Positions 40,713 to 53,511 of a stretch of DNA of 64,000 nt are shown one piece after another. The stretch is taken from contig NC_060955.1 of NCBI RefSeq assembly GCF_910589235.1, forward strand, positions 21,657,558 to 21,721,557, in the 5' to 3' direction. A program made the translations under genes and the position numbers. Each line of letters starts with the position of its first letter. Positions within the stretch are counted from its first letter, which is position 1. The stretch comes from Vespa crabro (Eukaryota; Arthropoda; Insecta; Hymenoptera; Vespidae). The notes under the pieces were generated by a model. It saw only the letters and a list, made by a program, of their open reading frames with translations, was not told the DNA's origin and made no database searches.

Positions 40713-42285
40713 ATATTTTTTCAAATGATCGATGAACTTTTTCATTAAGACGAATAGATATCATTTACAGAAACATCGCAAACAAACAATTACCGTCAAA
40801 TAAGATTTTATCGACTCGCATAGATCAAATATTAAAATATACGGAAAAATTTTATTTGTGTGTAATTTAATATATTTATCCTATAAATCATTCTAATCTA
40901 ACGATCCATATTTTCACATTGCGTAATAAGATCGTGTTATTTTCCTATGAACTCTAGAAACGTGCAAAAAATATTCGAATATTTTAATTATCATTTCTTA
41001 TTAGTAGTAACATTACGTAATATTTATCTAATATATATACATGCATATTTTTACGAAGTATAACATCTCTTTGACATACGAATATATATACGACATGTAA
41101 TAAGAAATTCTCTATAGTATTATATTATTTTCCTTGTTTCCTTAGGATTATCCCAGAAGATTTAATGTTGTGGTTTCATTTTATCTATTGGCATAGATAA
41201 ACAAAGGGGGAAAAAAAAAAAGAAAGACACATTGAAATAATCAATACAGTTATAAAACTGTTCGATAAAAATGGCCTATATCGTTCCATTATGACAAATA
41301 GATAACTCATCATAGCATATGACCTTATGCAATGACATTAAAAGCACGATAACGATACATTTAACAGATTCATTGAATAGACTTTATTATCTCACATTTT
41401 ATTTTTATTTTATTAATTGGAATATGGACATTTGTCTATTTACTAGTCTCTTCGATTCTATAATACGATAAAAAAAAAAAAATAATAAACGATTTTATCG
41501 TCATTTATTGCAAATCAATTTATTTTCAAGATCAAATAAATATATAAAAAATTTAATCATAGAACTAAAATTTCATTTTTATCCGCTATAAATATTGCTA
41601 CATCTGAAATATATACCACATATAAAATAGATATTATCTATTATCCGTTTTGTAATGAGGAAAAGAGAGATAGAGAGAAAGAGAAAGTTCTGATATCTTT
41701 TTTCGAAAGAATATATTTCAATGTCACGTTGAAATAAATAAAACACGTGACGCTATTAAATAGTGACGACGTCAAATTCTTCCTACTTAATAATCAATTA
41801 CTGATGCAATTTCCAAAAGACACGTACCTGCATATTCGGAAAATAAATTTTTTTTATTTATTTTTTTTTTTCTTTTTTATATTTTTTATTTTTTTTATTT
41901 TTTTTTTACACTACCATTGAACTTTTGCGCCAAGACAGGATCTCCTTGTTGTATCCTTTTCATGGTAAAGTTATTTGTCATAAAAAAAATCATGAAGGAC
42001 TCCACGAGAAAGTCATGGAACTTCATTGCATTAAATCATAACACGTATGGATGTAAACGATCACAAAAAAAAAAAAAAAAACAATGAATTGTCATTATTA
42101 TATTTAATAAGGCTAAAAAAGAATTTTTTCAAATATGCCCTATCACTTCAAAAGCACCGATGACCGTGAATTCATTACATTATCGTGAATTCGTGAGGCG
42201 TGAGTAAATTCACTATATTACCATTATTCTTGGTAAAGTAATCATCATTCCCCACCAGTCTGTCTTTTTCCTCTTGGATGGAGAG
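40713..42285. other. Intergenic region upstream of esterase 1
   Basis: AT-rich DNA with no supported gene. From about 42115 onward it is alignable to the upstream region of esterase 2 (from about 46310), so the duplicated unit starts here. Confidence 0.65.
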
Positions 42286-42292
42286 TATAAAT
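42286..42292 (+). promoter_or_regulatory. TATA box of esterase 1
   Basis: TATAAAT, 159 bp before the start codon, preceded by a conserved block (CCCCACCAGTCTGTC) that is identical in esterase 2. Conservation of both elements between the duplicates supports a real core promoter. Confidence 0.7.
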
Positions 42293-42450
42293 TGCTTTAC
42301 ATTGCCCTTGAGCGTCTCAATATTTCCTCTAACGCATTCGTCGTGTCAGACGAAATTCTTTCAATATCTAGATACAACGTCTCAATATAGCAATATTAAT
42401 ACGTATGCTACTTATAAAGAAAAACTATTAAAAAAAATCCTTCGAGAAAA

Positions 42451-45400
42451 ATGTTGAAAACGATCGGGCTCATTGTTTTGAGCGCGTTTTTCGTTTTTAC
42501 AATTGCGGATGATTCGACTTCGGACAATCCAATAGTAAATGCACCCATTGGAAAGATTCGTGGATCGATCTTAACATCGAGATTGGGTAGAAAAATTTAT
42601 TCGTTTCGAAGTGTAAGATATGCCGAACCTCCAGTCGGTCAACAAAGATTTCAGGTGAGAATTATATTTTCTTTTTCTTTCGCAATAAACATTGATTTTA
42701 TCAGAGATATTATTTATCTATTTAACTGCGTCATAATCAGTAAATTTACTAATCACTATATTCTAAGATTTATTATTTTTTTTTTTTTTTTGATTCACAA
42801 TTAATCATATATACTTTGAATTATGAAGAGATTAAATGATTAACCATCATTTAATCCTAAGAGTTATCATTATAATTCAAGAACATATTTAATGACTTCT
42901 TCCGTTGAAGGAAACTGGAACGTTTATTCTATGTGCAAAACAGTTTGACTCATCGCCTATTATACTTAAGTCTTTTGTGAATCATCATGTGAAGTCAATA
43001 ACATGTCCATACTGTCTATAACATTTATTATCATTCATTATACATCGTGATTATATATCCTGTATCAATTATATGTAACGATTGACAAGACAAAACAAAT
43101 GTTAAAGTGTTAATACTATCTTAAATCCTTGTTTTCTTTTTAGGTTGCCATACCAGCAAAAGATTGGAATGATACATACGATGGTACTAAGGAAGGACCT
43201 GCATGTAGTACCATAACCGAGACACCTATATCCGAGGATTGTTTACGTTTGAATGTCTACACAACTAAAGTAATTCAGAAAATTCAATTTTGTTTCTTAC
43301 AATCCGGAATTTCTTTGATAAATCGTATATCTAAAAATATACACAGATAGATACAACTTTTTCAAATCATATTAATATAAATTTCTTTATAGTTACCATC
43401 GAAAAATACAAAAGATGGAAATTTCAAAGGACGTCCAGTTCTAGTCTTCTTCCATCCTGGTGGCTTCTACCTCTTTTCTGGTCAATATCGATTTTTTGGT
43501 CCTGAATATATCATGGATAAGGACATTGTTTTAGTGACATTGAACTATCGACTTGGAACTTTAGGTAAAAATTTGTTTGAAATTTTTAAATAAACAGATG
43601 ACTGTTGATATGATATAGGATAATATACGCATTATGTTCTTCGTTAGGTTTCATAAGTACAGGAGATTCGCTTGCACCAGGAAATTTGGGCTTGAAGGAT
43701 CAAGTCGTAGCTCTTCGTTGGATTCAGAGAAACATTGCAGCATTCGGAGGAGATCCCAACTCGGTTACTATTGGTGGTTACAGTGTCGGAAGCATCGCTG
43801 TGTTATTACATATGTTGTCACCAATGTCAAAGGGTCTCTTCCACAGAGGAATTGCAATGAGTGGTTCTCATATATCATTACAACCACTACCGACCGAACA
43901 GAAACACATAGCCAAGAAACAGGCAGAATTATTAGGTTGTCCAACAGACACAACAGGATCCATGTTGATCTGTTTAAAATCTAAACCAATCGAACGATTT
44001 ACTGAAACTATGCCGCAACTTTTTGTAAGTCTTATTTATCTTAAATACGTAAGCCTGTTGAAAATTAGACCACTGATTAAAGAATTTTTTGTAAGGAATG
44101 GTATTGGAATCCGATGACAGTATGGTCAGTAGTCGTAGAGCCAGATATACAGGGTGTTGAAAGATTTTTAACTGCTCAACCTATCGATTTGATCAGAGAA
44201 GGCAAGATCCACGAAGTCCCTCTCATTATTGGTACTACCAAAGACGAATTTGGTGGATTGGTCACCGGTAAGTAATTTCTATACGTTAGATTTCTAGAAT
44301 AATCCTCAAATGTATATTATTGCAGAATTATACTATATTAATAATTTAATATCAATCGTGCAACAATTGAATTTTTCGTTAAAATTTATGAGAAAAGAAA
44401 TGGTACTAATGTAATTTTATTTATTATTTTCACCTTAATATATATTTAACGGCTAGTATAATTTTTTCATTGAAAATAAAAAAAAAAAAGGAGTAAATAC
44501 ATCATGCGTTGAATTATTAAAATTAAAGAACGTAGAAAGACAAATTTTTGAATTAACGCAATCGTCATTATTTGTTTTAGCTATCGAAAGATTAGTAAAA
44601 GCAGGAAATACTTCGATATTAGATGATTTAAATGAAAGGTGGGATACTTTTGCGCCTATCAGTTTTATGTACGAAAGAGATACACCTCGTTCGAAATATA
44701 TCAGTCAAGAATTACGACGATTCTATTTCGGAAATCAACCGATCAGTCGAGAATCATATGATGGAATAGGTCAGGTGAGTAAATCATCAAAATTCTTTTC
44801 CTCATTCGATCGATATCAATTTGCTAAAAATTAACAAAATTACTTTTTATTCAGATCAATAGCGATAGCATTGTCGTATTCCCAGTGCTTCGTGCCGCAC
44901 GATTGATTGCTGATAATAGTAAACTTCCAGTATATTTCTACAGATTTTCGTACGACGGACGTTTCAGTTTCTCTACATGGAACGAAACTACTCCATATGG
45001 TATACAGAAATTTTTTATAAAACTTTATAAATACGTATAACACATATATAAGGGACAATTATTTTCCATAAAAATTTATATTAAAAAGGGATGAAATCGT
45101 CTTTTTAAATATACCGAATTTTTCATTGTTTCAATATATATCTAGTAAAAGAGATAGAGAAAAATTTTTTCTATAAAAGTTACAATATATTTAAAATCTT
45201 ATTAAATTACAGGAAAAAGATATATTAGTAAAGCAGTTGCAATTTTAATAACATAAATAGTCTGAAATAAAATTGTATAGAAATCAAGATTTCTGAGCTC
45301 GGAATTTTTCTTTATAAAATCTACTCCTATATACCTTCAATTCAATTTGATTACATCATTAATATTATTGACATTCATTGTCTTTTTAGGAACACCTGTA

Positions 45401-45724
45401 CACCACGATGATCTGCAATACTTATTTTACATGAGTGCCGTTTTCCCTTACTTCAACGCATCCGATCCGGAAATTCAAATGGTTGAACGTTATACTGCAA
45501 TGTGGGCAAGTTTCGTAGAAACCGGTGAACCCATTCCAAGCAATGATAAGATGTTTAGTAACGTTAAGTGGGAGAGATTCACAAAGGAGAATGATAAATA
45601 TTTAAACATTGATTTACATCCCACTATGAAACAGGGTATCTTTCCCGAAAGAATGGCTCTATGGGAACGATTGTTCCCTTTGCCACCACCGTCTCACCCT
45701 ATCGATTATCAGAAAAGTCAATAA
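42451..45724 (+). CDS. Secreted carboxylesterase (type B), tandem copy 1
   Basis: A 574-aa serine esterase that hydrolyses carboxylic esters; its physiological substrate is unknown. Eight exons: 42451-42654, 43144-43269, 43393-43564, 43648-44024, 44096-44267, 44581-44774, 44855-44999, 45390-45724. An N-terminal hydrophobic stretch (LIVLSAFFVFTIA) is a signal peptide. The triad is visible: Ser213 in G-Y-S-V-G, Glu344 in TTKDEFGG and His468 in VHHDDLQYLF; the oxyanion-hole region reads FFHPGGFY. The nucleophile elbow differs from the usual GESAG. Length and the EDCLRLNVYTT motif are typical of the family. It resembles hymenopteran venom carboxylesterase-6/FE4-type enzymes (assignment from memory). 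It is preceded by a TATA box and followed by AATAAA at 45802. It is the tandem partner of the gene at 46629. Confidence 0.92.
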
Positions 45725-45801
45725 AATTTTGACTATGATATCATAATGCAATTAACGAAATGTATTTCGCATATGTATACGTATATATTTTTTTTTTATG
45801 A

Positions 45802-45807
45802 AATAAA
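45802..45807 (+). terminator. Polyadenylation signal of esterase 1
   Basis: AATAAA 78 bp after the stop codon, conserved at the same distance after esterase 2. Confidence 0.6.
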
Positions 45808-46457
45808 GAGGAATAGTATTACTATACTGTACATATATTCTTTTATCCTTGATTGTGCAACATGATATATAAATGACGTATCTATAAAGATAATGAAAAA
45901 GCTAAATATGAAACATCAATACAACTATATGAAGAAATTTTAATTTTGTTGCTTTATGAATTTATAGATAAGAACTTGCTTAGATTTTAGAATTAATTGA
46001 TCGCAATGTAACAATTTTTTTTTGAAGTTCTCTACAATAAAAATAAAAATAAGAAATACGGAGAAGAGAAGAGATCTAATAATAGTATTAGAATGACGTA
46101 AGAAATATTAACTAATGTATAAAAAAAGAAAAAAAACGAATTGTATTTATCATATGATTGGAAGAAAAAAAATACCTATTTATTTTCCTACTATTCGAGA
46201 ACTTATAAATATTTATTATTTCATGATTTAAATGCATAATTAGTCATATACTATTCTTATTATCTTTTTCTTTTCTTAAGGAAAAATCGATGAAATTACA
46301 TTTAATAAAACTAAAAGAATTCTTCAAATATATCTTGTCCATTTCATAAACAACATTGACCTTACGAAGACTGAAGTAAATTCATTATACTGCCGTAATT
46401 CTTGGTAAGAAAAACATTATTCCCCACCAGTCTGTCTTTTTCCTCTTGGTTGGAATA

Positions 46458-46464
46458 TATAAAT
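46458..46464 (+). promoter_or_regulatory. TATA box of esterase 2
   Basis: TATAAAT, 165 bp upstream of the start codon and aligned with the esterase 1 TATA box. The shared CCCCACCAGTCTGTC block lies just upstream. Confidence 0.7.
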
Positions 46465-46628
46465 TGCTTTACATTGTCCTTGAGCGCCTCAATATTTTGT
46501 CGAGCGCGTTCAACGTGCACGACAAAGTTCTTTCAAGTATAACGTATAAATATAACGTCCCAAGATAGCGATATTAATACGTATGCTATTTATAAAGAAA
46601 AATTGTTAAAAAGAATCCTTTGAGAAAA

Positions 46629-49600
46629 ATGTTAAAAACAATCGGGCTCATTGTTTTGAGCACGTTTTTCGTTTTTACAATTGCGGATGATCCGACATCG
46701 GAAAATCCAATAGTAAATGCACCCATTGGAAAGATTCGTGGATCGATCTTAACATCGAGATTGGGTAGAAAAATTTATTCGTTTCGAAGTGTAAGATATG
46801 CCGAACCTCCAGTCGGTCAACAAAGATTTCAGGTGAGAATTATATTTTCTTTTTCTTTCGCAATAATCATTACCATTGATTTAATCAAAGACTTTATTCA
46901 TCTATTTAATAGTTTCGGAATTGATATTTTTTATATAACGATTATTTTTCTTTCACACGAAACATTATAGGTTTGTAAATGTTAAAAGTATTAACTCGTT
47001 AAACAACTCATTAAAATCGTTTAACTACGAGAGTTATCATTTTAATTCAAGAACATATCTCCTCCCGCTAAAAGGAATTTAAAAGTCTTTTCTGTTTGAC
47101 TCATCATCTATTACACGCAAGTCTGTTATGAATCATCATGTGAAATCAATAACATGTGCATAGATATTGATCAATAACATGTTTCTGCGACGTGTTTTTT
47201 ATACGTATTAATTGTTACACGTCATGATTAAAATAATGCCAATAAATACGCGTTGTATCATTCTTATTTAACAATTGATAAGAAAAAAACTAATGTTGAA
47301 GTGCAATTACAAACTTGATTCTTTCTTTTTTTCCAGATTGCCATACCAGCAAAAGATTGGAATGATACATACGATGGTACTAAGGAAGGACCTGCGTGTA
47401 GTACTTTAAGCAAGACACCTATATCCGAGGATTGTTTACGTTTGAATGTTTACACAACTAAAGTAATTCAGAAATTCAATTTTGTTTCTTACAATCCGGA
47501 ATTTCTTTGATAAATCGTATATCTAAAAATATACACAGATAGATAAAACTTTTTCAAATCATATTAATATAAATTTCTTTATAGTTACCATCGAAAAATA
47601 CAAAAGATGAAAATTTCAAAGGACGTCCAGTTTTGGTCTTCTTCCATCCTGGTGGCTTCTATATATTTTCTGGTCAATATCGATTTTTTGGTCCTGAATA
47701 TATCATGGATCAGGACATCGTCTTAGTAACATTGAACTATCGGCTTGGAACTTTAGGTAAAACTTTTTTGGAAATTTCTAAGTAAACAGATGACTGTTGA
47801 TACGATATAGGATAATATACACATTCTGTTCTCCATTAGGTTTCATAAGTACAGGAGATTCGCTTGCACCAGGAAATTTGGGCTTGAAGGATCAAGTCGT
47901 AGCTCTTCGTTGGATTCAGAGAAACATTGCAGCATTCGGAGGAGACCCCAACTCGGTTACTATTAGTGGTTACAGTGTCGGAAGCATCTCTGTGTTATTA
48001 CACATGTTATCACCAATGTCAAAAGGTCTTTTCCACAAAGCAATTGCGATGAGCGGTTCTCATATACTATTAGAACCAATCCCAACAGAGCAAAAACACT
48101 TAGCCAAAAAACAGGCAGAATTATTAGATTGTCCAACAGACACAACAGGATCCATGTTGATCTGTCTAAAATCAAAACCAATCGAACAATTTACTGAAAC
48201 TATGCCGCAATTTTTCGTGAGTTTTACTTATCTTAAATACATAAGTCTGATAAAAATTAGGCCATTGATTAAATTATTTATTTAGGAATGGTATGGTGAT
48301 CCAATCTTAATATGGAAATGGGTCGTGGAGCCAGAAATAGAAGGTGTTGAAAGATTTTTAACTGGTCAACCTGCCGATTTGATCAGAGAAGGCAAGATTC
48401 ATGAAGTTCCTCTCATCATTGGTATCACCGAAGGCGAATTTAGTGGTGTCGTTACAGGTAAGTAAATTCTATACGTTAATTTATAGAATAATCCTCAAAA
48501 CCATGTGATTATAAAATTACAACATATTTGTAATTTAATGTAAAATATGTTGATACTTTTTCGTTAAAATTCGTAAAAATAATTATAAGATAATTTTTTT
48601 TCTTTTTTTTTTTATTATTATTTTCACTTTACTATTTACTTAATACCTAGTATAATTTCTTCCTTGAAATTCAAAGAAATATAAATCATGCGTTGAATCA
48701 TTAAAATTAAATAATAAACGAAAACAAATTGTCTCAATCATTTTCATCTGTTTTAGGCATCGAGAAATTAGTCAAAGCAGGAAATACATCGATATTCGAT
48801 AATCTAAATACAAGATGGGATACCATTGCGCCCATCAGTTTTATATACGAAAGGGATACACCTCGTTCGAAACATATCAGTCAAGAATTGCGACAATTCT
48901 ATTTCGGAGATCAACCGATCAGTCGAGAATCATACAATGGAATATCTAATGTCAGTTAATCATAAAAATTCATTTTTTCAGTTCGATCGATGGCAATTCG
49001 TTAAGAGTTAACAAATTTTCTTTTTAATTAGATCTACGCTGATAGCGTTATCATATTCCCAGTACATCGTGCCGCTCAACTGATTGCTGATAATAGTAAA
49101 CTTCCAGTATATTTCTACAAATTTTCATACGAAGGACGTTTCAGTTTCGCCATGTGGAACGATACAACTCCATACGGTAAAAAAATTTCCTGACAAACGG
49201 AAACATTCCTAATACAGAAATTCCGACTTTTATAAAATTTCGTAAAGTTTTTTAACACATTGAATTATGTAAGAAATAATTTTCTTCTACGAAAATTCAC
49301 ATCTTAATTAAATTTTACGCATTTGTCATTAGTTTCGATATAATTAGTAAAAGAGATAGAGAAATGTTTTTTCTGTAAAAGTTACATTATATTTGAAATC
49401 TTATTGGATTACAGAAAAAAGATATATTAGTAAAGCACTTGCAAATTTTAATAACATAAATAGTCTGAAATAAAATTGTATAGAAATCAAGATTTCTGAG
49501 CTCGGAATTTTTCTTTATAAAATCTACTCCTATATACCTTCAATTCAATTTGATTACATCATTAATATTATTGACATTCATTGTCTTTTTAGGACCACCT

Positions 49601-49927
49601 GTACACCACGATGATCTGCAATACTTATTTTACATGAGTGCCGTTTTCCCTTACTTCAACGCATCCGATCCGGAAATTCAAATGGTTGAACGTTATACTG
49701 CAATGTGGGCAAGTTTCGTAGAAACCGGTGAACCCATTCCAAGCAATGATAAGATGTTTAGTAACGTTAAGTGGGAGAGATTCACAAAGGAGAATGATAA
49801 ATATTTAAACATTGATTTACATCCCACTATGAAACAAGGTATCTTTCCCGAAAGAATGGCTCTATGGGAACGATTGTTCCCTTTGCCACCACCGTCTCAC
49901 TCCATCGATTATCAGAAAAGTCAATAA
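46629..49927 (+). CDS. Secreted carboxylesterase (type B), tandem copy 2
   Basis: A 574-aa paralogue of the preceding gene with identical exon lengths: 46629-46832, 47337-47462, 47585-47756, 47840-48216, 48286-48457, 48757-48950, 49032-49176, 49593-49927. It has a signal peptide (LIVLSTFFVFTIA), Ser213 in G-Y-S-V-G, Glu in GITEGEFSG and His468 in VHHDDLQYLF, so it should be catalytically competent. Exons 1, early 4 and 8 are nearly identical to copy 1, whereas exons 5 and 6 and late exon 4 differ at many residues (for example EWYGDP against EWYWNP). Both copies keep open frames and consensus splice sites, so neither looks like a pseudogene. Substrate-range divergence is a reasonable inference. 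AATAAA lies at 50005. Confidence 0.92.
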
Positions 49928-50004
49928 AATTTTGACTGTAATATCATAATGCAATTAACGAAATGTATTTCGTATATGTATACGTATATATTTTTTTTTT
50001 ATGA

Positions 50005-50010
50005 AATAAA
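50005..50010 (+). terminator. Polyadenylation signal of esterase 2
   Basis: AATAAA 78 bp after the stop codon, in sequence nearly identical to the esterase 1 3' flank. Confidence 0.6.
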
Positions 50011-50940
50011 GAGGAATAGTACTACTATACTGTACATATATTCTTTTATCCTTGATTGTGCAACATGATATATAAATGACGTATCTATAAAGATAATGAA
50101 AAAGCTAAATATGAAACATCAATACAACTATATGAAGAAATTTTAATTTTGTTGCTTTATGAATTTATAGATAAGAACTTGCTTAGATTTTAGAATTAAT
50201 TGATCGCAATGTAACAATTTTTTTTTGCAATTCTCTACAATAAAAATAAAAATAAGAAATACGGAGAAGAGAAGAGATCTAATAATAGTATTAGAATGAC
50301 GTAAGAAATATTAACTAATGTATAAAAAAAGAAAAAAAACGAATTGTATTTATCATATGATTGGAAGAAAACAAAAAAAAACCTTTTTATTTTCCTACTA
50401 TTCGAGAACTTATAAATATTTATTATTTCATGATTTAAATGCATTATTTAAATGCATTATTAAAAATACATTATTAAATGCATGATTTAAATGTACAAAA
50501 GTTTATATATATATTAACTTGGATATGTATTTTCTAAGTTTGAAAAGGAACCTACAACTTCACCAATGTTCTTAATTCGGAAAAAAACGAATGCAAAGAA
50601 GACGTATTATTTAGTAAGAAATTAATTCATGATATATTTTTAAATCTATCAGTTTAAAAAGAGAAAAAATCAGACCACATAAGACTCATTAAAAATATCT
50701 GATATAAAGTACTCGTATTAGTTTCAACATACAAGTATTAGTTTCTCTTGAAAGTCACCTTGATAGCATTTTTTCTTGTCTTGTATATCTTTCTTCCACA
50801 AAATTAATTTGAAATCACTTATTAATACATTCCTCATATATAGATATTAGCGGATATATAAGCTATACATTAAGAAAGATAATGATCGAAAAAGTTACAT
50901 TCCAGAAGATCATATATCAAAAATATCTCTCAAAGTGTAT
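50011..50940. other. 3' flank of esterase 2 and intergenic DNA
   Basis: Up to about 50430 this is almost identical to the esterase 1 3' flank (45800-46230). Beyond that it is unique AT-rich sequence with a short imperfect repeat of TTAAATGCATTA near 50435-50490. No gene is seen. Confidence 0.7.
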
Positions 50941-52219
50941 TTATAGCATCATGTTGATTTCATTTTCGCTATGTTTGTGATTATTAGAGAAAAAACGTAT
51001 ACGTGTTTTCGATTGATGTTCATTTCCTTGACATTTACCAAAGTTATCCATTTCCACGGCGTTTTGTACTATTTGTGACGTTAGACCAGATATGCGTAGA
51101 TCTTTCAACTTCATTGCTCCTTCCAGATAAGCGATTTTATGATTCAGAGTACATATTAGATTATCTTTCTCACGTAATTCTTGCTTCAATTGAATACAAA
51201 TTTGATGTGGTACGTCTTCGTCTTTCTGATCAACTTCGATTTTTATATCTTCTATTACATTATTCTTTCGTCCTTTACATAAAAAGAACAACAACAAAAA
51301 AATAATATTGTCAAAATATTAATTAAAATATTAATAAAAATATTATTTAGGAATAGAAAGGAGAAAAAAAAATTAATTATTATATGCGTTTAGATATTTA
51401 CCATAACTCAGGAAGAAATTCCAAAAGCAGAACCAACTAAACAACCATTTTGTAGCGTTAAATATCGCTCCCTTTATACAATTTATCTTTAATTGACGAG
51501 AAACAGAAAATTCTTTAATCTTCGCATTCTTAGATGTTAACATTTCAATAGAATCCCGATTATTCAGATTTTCCGATAATTTAACGTTATTGTTAACTGT
51601 GTAAAATATGACGAATCAGTATTTTTTTTGTTAAGAAAAACCAATAAGTCGATTTATATTTAATACCTAGCTCATCATTTCGCGTTTCATTTAACGACAA
51701 AACATCCTGATGATTGATTCTTTCGATTTTGTTTTTGATCTCAAAAAGGAGCTTCTCTATTGTTCCTTGATGACAATTAGCGAGTAAACTTATAATATCT
51801 TTGTTCAATTTCATATCGATCTTCGTTAATACTTTACGATTTAATGTATTCCAATTATCTTTCTTCAAGAAAAAATTATTTGCAGGTATGTAATTATGAA
51901 GATCAACGTAACGGGGATAATAATACTTGAGAATTTCAGCTAACAAGACTAATCGACAAAAATAAAGACAATTTATTAATAACAATGATTTTATATATAA
52001 TATAATATATATATATATATATATATGTTAAACGACATATTAATATATTTAATATATTTAGATTTTCATACCGCCATCCGATAAATCTCTGTATAACGAC
52101 AGAGGAGATATATTCTTCTTAGGTTTCGTAAAAGGAATACTTTCGATCCAGGCACATAATTCTTTCGAAATATCGCTTTGATCTTTTTTATACTCGCATT
52201 GATCTGCTATGTCATTCAT
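50941..52219 (-). CDS. Spef1: Sperm flagellar protein 1-like (SPEF1/CLAMP) calponin-homology protein
   Basis: Four coding exons join in phase: 52219-52072, 51948-51667, 51596-51402, 51272-50941 (318 aa). The N-terminal half is a SPEF1-type CH domain, with hallmarks WIESIPFTKPKKN, DLSDGVLLAEILKYYYP, VDLHNYIPANN and WNTLNRKVL. The C-terminus (about 225-265) is a coiled coil with YLEGAMKLKDLRISGL, matching the SPEF1 tail pattern. SPEF1/CLAMP binds and bundles microtubules in the central apparatus of cilia and sperm tails (family knowledge). Odd features are a short Trp/Phe-rich hydrophobic segment at about 194-208 (WLFSWFCFWNFFLSY), which I do not expect in this family, and a long divergent linker. 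It lies 3' to 3' with the esterases. Confidence 0.85.
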
Positions 52220-52479
52220 TCTTTTGCCTTTTAATAACTTCCATTCACTAATAACGAAGTATACTTAACAATGTATGATCTTGAATAATTAATTTTTAAT
52301 GATATATCGTACAAAATTGATACACATTTTCGTATTCTTCATAATCTTTCTGATAAATTTTGTCTCATTTCGATAACAACAAGCTTAATTAATTATCTCA
52401 ACAGACAATTTTTATGTCTCAACGCATGTCAGCATCATTGACCGATATGAAATCTGTATTAATTGCTAGATATATCAAA

Positions 52480-52960
52480 TATCGCATCTTTCTTTTATTT
52501 CAATAAATGAATTTAATAAAAACAGAACTTAACGAAATAATAATTAAAATTTCAAGATTCTAATTAGCGTCAATATAATCTTTATTTTTTTTTTTTTTTT
52601 TTCTTAACATAAGACGCTAAAATTTAAATGCGAATTACAATTGTTAATAATTAAAAATTCTACATTTAAAATTCAATCAAATGTTAAAATACACATTTAT
52701 CCATTGATAATATTTAATCGATATATTTTCTTTTTATTATATACTTAATTTGTGTTCTGTTTATTTTGTTTTTTTTTTTTTATCACTATTACAAGATTCA
52801 AATATATTTTCATGTATTTTAATTGAAAGATTATTATTGTAAAATTAAAATATCCTGTAAAATAATAATACTTCAACTTGGGCAATGTGATAATAAAAAT
52901 GAGAAATAATGTCATTTGACGTAACAAATTATTATTATTTGTATTAATAACATTTATAAA
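52480..52960 (+). pseudogene. Relic duplicate of the gamma-tubulin 5' region and exon 1
   Basis: This stretch aligns with 55145-55620, the leader, first coding exon and start of intron 1 of the downstream gamma-tubulin gene. Shared stretches include ACATTTATCCATTGATA and CAAGATTCAAATATATTTT. At 52850 the start codon has become ATA, and Cys and Gly codons of the LQLGQCGNQ segment are changed, so it cannot encode tubulin. Only the 5' end was copied, since no later exons are nearby. It may instead serve now as upstream DNA of the SPEF1-like gene, 260 bp away in the opposite orientation. Confidence 0.75.
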
Positions 52961-53471
52961 CTAATTATTTAAACTGTTTGATTGAATACAATAATAATAA
53001 AACGACTTAATGTATCTTAACTTCATGTCTTATATTTTTGGATCGATTGATTGCAACTTAATCATTCTTTCACTGATCTCTCAAAATTTCTTATCCGGTA
53101 CAGAGTTTTGGATGATTCTCGTTAAACTTACTTTCTACAAAAAGAAACGAAGATAATTTAAAGCGTATGATATAGTACGTGCACCAAAAGTGAAACTTCT
53201 TTAATGTCGATCGAAATGTACAATTTTAAAAGCGTGATATTATTTTTCTTTATTGTTTTATATGCTCAAAAAATTTCATAGAATATTTTTTTAAAAATTT
53301 CTACTTGAATAACACATAGTATATTACAAAACGAGAGAAAAAAAGAAGATATATATAATAATAATACTAAATTTAATATAATAGGATTCATGAAATCATT
53401 TCCTGAAAATAATATCTTTATTATTCCTCTTTTTTGAGAACTTATGAGGGAAGAAATTTAATAATAATAAC

Positions 53472-53511
<40 letters not shown>

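Noticed and set aside
52745..52927. Minus-strand 60-codon frame
   Set aside because: It lies antisense over the gamma-tubulin relic and has no features of its own.
53087..53137. Possible last exon of the dehydrogenase on the minus strand (KVSLTRIIQNS then stop)
   Set aside because: It has an acceptor-like site but no resemblance to a dehydrogenase C-terminus, and the central exons are missing.
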